A stretch of DNA of 64,000 bases from Centropus unirufus. Lineage: Eukaryota > Chordata > Aves > Cuculiformes > Centropidae. The stretch covers positions 62,001 to 126,000 of the forward strand of contig VYZI01000054.1 of the NCBI GenBank assembly GCA_013397695.1. Direction: 5' to 3'. The position numbers and the translations under genes were made by a program. The stretch's first letter is position 1; every line of letters starts with the position of its first letter. This document shows positions 62,703 to 64,000 of the stretch, piece after piece. The notes below the pieces were generated by a model that was given only the letters and a program-made list of their open reading frames with translations, ran no database searches and was not told the origin of the DNA.

Positions 62703-64000
62703 GTACGTGCTACAAACAAGGGTCCTTATTGAACTAAACATTTGTTTGAGAGGGAGGGTGAAAGGTACAAGTAACCATCCTGCTTTCGAATACAATGCAC
62801 TGCTACTAAAGCCTTGTTTCACTTCCTGTGGTAGGATAAACTTATTTCAACTGTGTAACAAATGTTTGGTAAATACAGCTCCACAGAGGAAAATCCTGTT
62901 CCCAGAGATAAAACTCTTGCAGTCCTATTGTGCTGGAGATGTTCAGCCCACGAGAAGTGGCAAGCTCTGGTGATGTCAGTGAACAGCACCAAAGGGAAAA
63001 GCCAACCTCAATCCATCAGTCCTTTTTTGTAGTTCCAGGAGTCTGACTTTTCCCAGCTGGCAGATCCAGGAGCAACTAAAGAGGGCCAGCCGTGGCCTGC
63101 AGTCTGCAGCTCCCTTCAATTCATATATAGATAGTTGGATATAGATATAGTACCGCTTTTTGAAGCCACGTCATTTTCCCATATGCTAGAGATAGCATGT
63201 CTCCCTCCCCAACCAGTTCTCCACTTTCTAACTGTGTGGCTTTCATGCAGCTACTCATGAAATCTCACTTTTTTTTTTTTGTCCAATGATTTATGACCAG
63301 CTCCTCCAGTCTCATATTATTATTATTGTTAATACTTCCCTGCCTGACCAGCTTTGTAGGGGGTTTGTTTTTCTTAAGTATAGAAATCAATAAACACATA
63401 AAGAAAGCTAGAGCCACGCTCCCCAGAGCATATTCCCTTATTTATCACCCCTGAAGTTTTGATGTGTTCCATCATTACCTCTCTGCACAGATCATATGGT
63501 GTTTCATGCATCTGTAATGTCTTGCACACATGGGGTACCATAAAAACACAACTATCTGACAGCCCCTGTCTCAGGAAGATGTGTTTCTTGTCTGTTCCTG
63601 CTAACGTGTATGGCTCTTCGTGAAAAGCATTATCCTCACCTTTTGCCAAAGGGCGGGATCCCTCCAGCACCCTTTGCATCCTGATCACTTGAAGTACTCT
63701 AGACTAAGAAGGATGTGGTGGCTTGGGCTGGCTGTTCAAGCTTGCAAACACAGCTCCCCATGATCAATAAGTGCCAGTGAACAGCAATGAGGCAGCAAAT
63801 ATTGCACATAATAGCTTTTGCTTCTGCCTGATGTGGGGGTTTGAGGTTTGCTACATTTTACGTGGCCATTCTCTATCACATTAACAGAACAGATGTAATT
63901 TCATTGAGGACGCCAGTTCAGTAAATTGCAGAGGGGCTGGTATCAGATATCAGCCATTACTCCATAAGGCCATTTTACTGCACTCTCAGACACAAAGCAG
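62703..64000 (+). other. FRMD4A intron after exon H, partial
   Basis: This begins GTACGT and runs off the window. It contains short TAT/ATT-rich tracts (about 63120-63150 and 63315-63335) and a poly-T run (about 63270-63280). No downstream exon was found. Confidence 0.85.

Noticed and set aside
1..64000. tRNA, rRNA, CRISPR arrays, bacterial operons or phage genes
   Set aside because: No tRNA-like arms, spaced repeats or prokaryotic gene organisation were seen; the window is vertebrate intronic DNA.

Overview
The window looks like avian nuclear DNA. Most of it is intron of one gene on the plus strand. It carries several truncated CR1 LINE copies with the usual 3' ends (a 'ggaccttCCAACC'-type block followed by ATTCTATGATTCT-like tails), a small solo LTR and no mammalian Alu or L1. 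CR1 also occurs in crocodilians and turtles, so 'bird' is the best inference, not a proof.

The only gene I can support is a partial FRMD4A (FERM domain-containing protein 4A). Eight internal coding exons lie between 17368 and 62702. Their lengths are 95, 93, 85, 57, 23, 84, 66 and 58 nt. All eight have GT..AG borders and splice in phase into one open frame of 561 nt (187 codons). This covers the end of the FERM F1 lobe and most or all of the F2 lobe. The start codon, the first part of F1, F3 and the long C-terminal scaffold region are outside the window. FRMD4A is preferred over FRMD4B from the residues read in exons 2 to 5.

Layout: 1-17367 is upstream intron or 5' flank, with a CR1 holding an expanded CCCTCT array, a 118-bp duplicated segment and a minus-strand CR1. 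Exon A (17368-17462) and exon B (25794-25886) follow, then a 14.4-kb intron with three CR1 fragments. Exon C (40243-40327) is followed within 300 bp by the longest CR1, which still shows reverse transcriptase motifs, and then by a CpG-rich island-like stretch (about 41722-42065). Exon D (45547-45603) and the 23-nt microexon E (48088-48110) come next. The intron after E holds a solo LTR (51510-51977) with perfect 6-bp target duplications, then a minus-strand CR1. Exons F (56563-56646), G (62376-62441) and H (62645-62702) complete the visible gene.

I saw no tRNA, rRNA, CRISPR array or second protein-coding gene. I found no clear new biological system. The points most worth a second look are the intronic CpG island, the G-quadruplex-prone hexamer array, the 118-bp duplication, the solo LTR, the microexon and three stretches that look like conserved non-coding elements.
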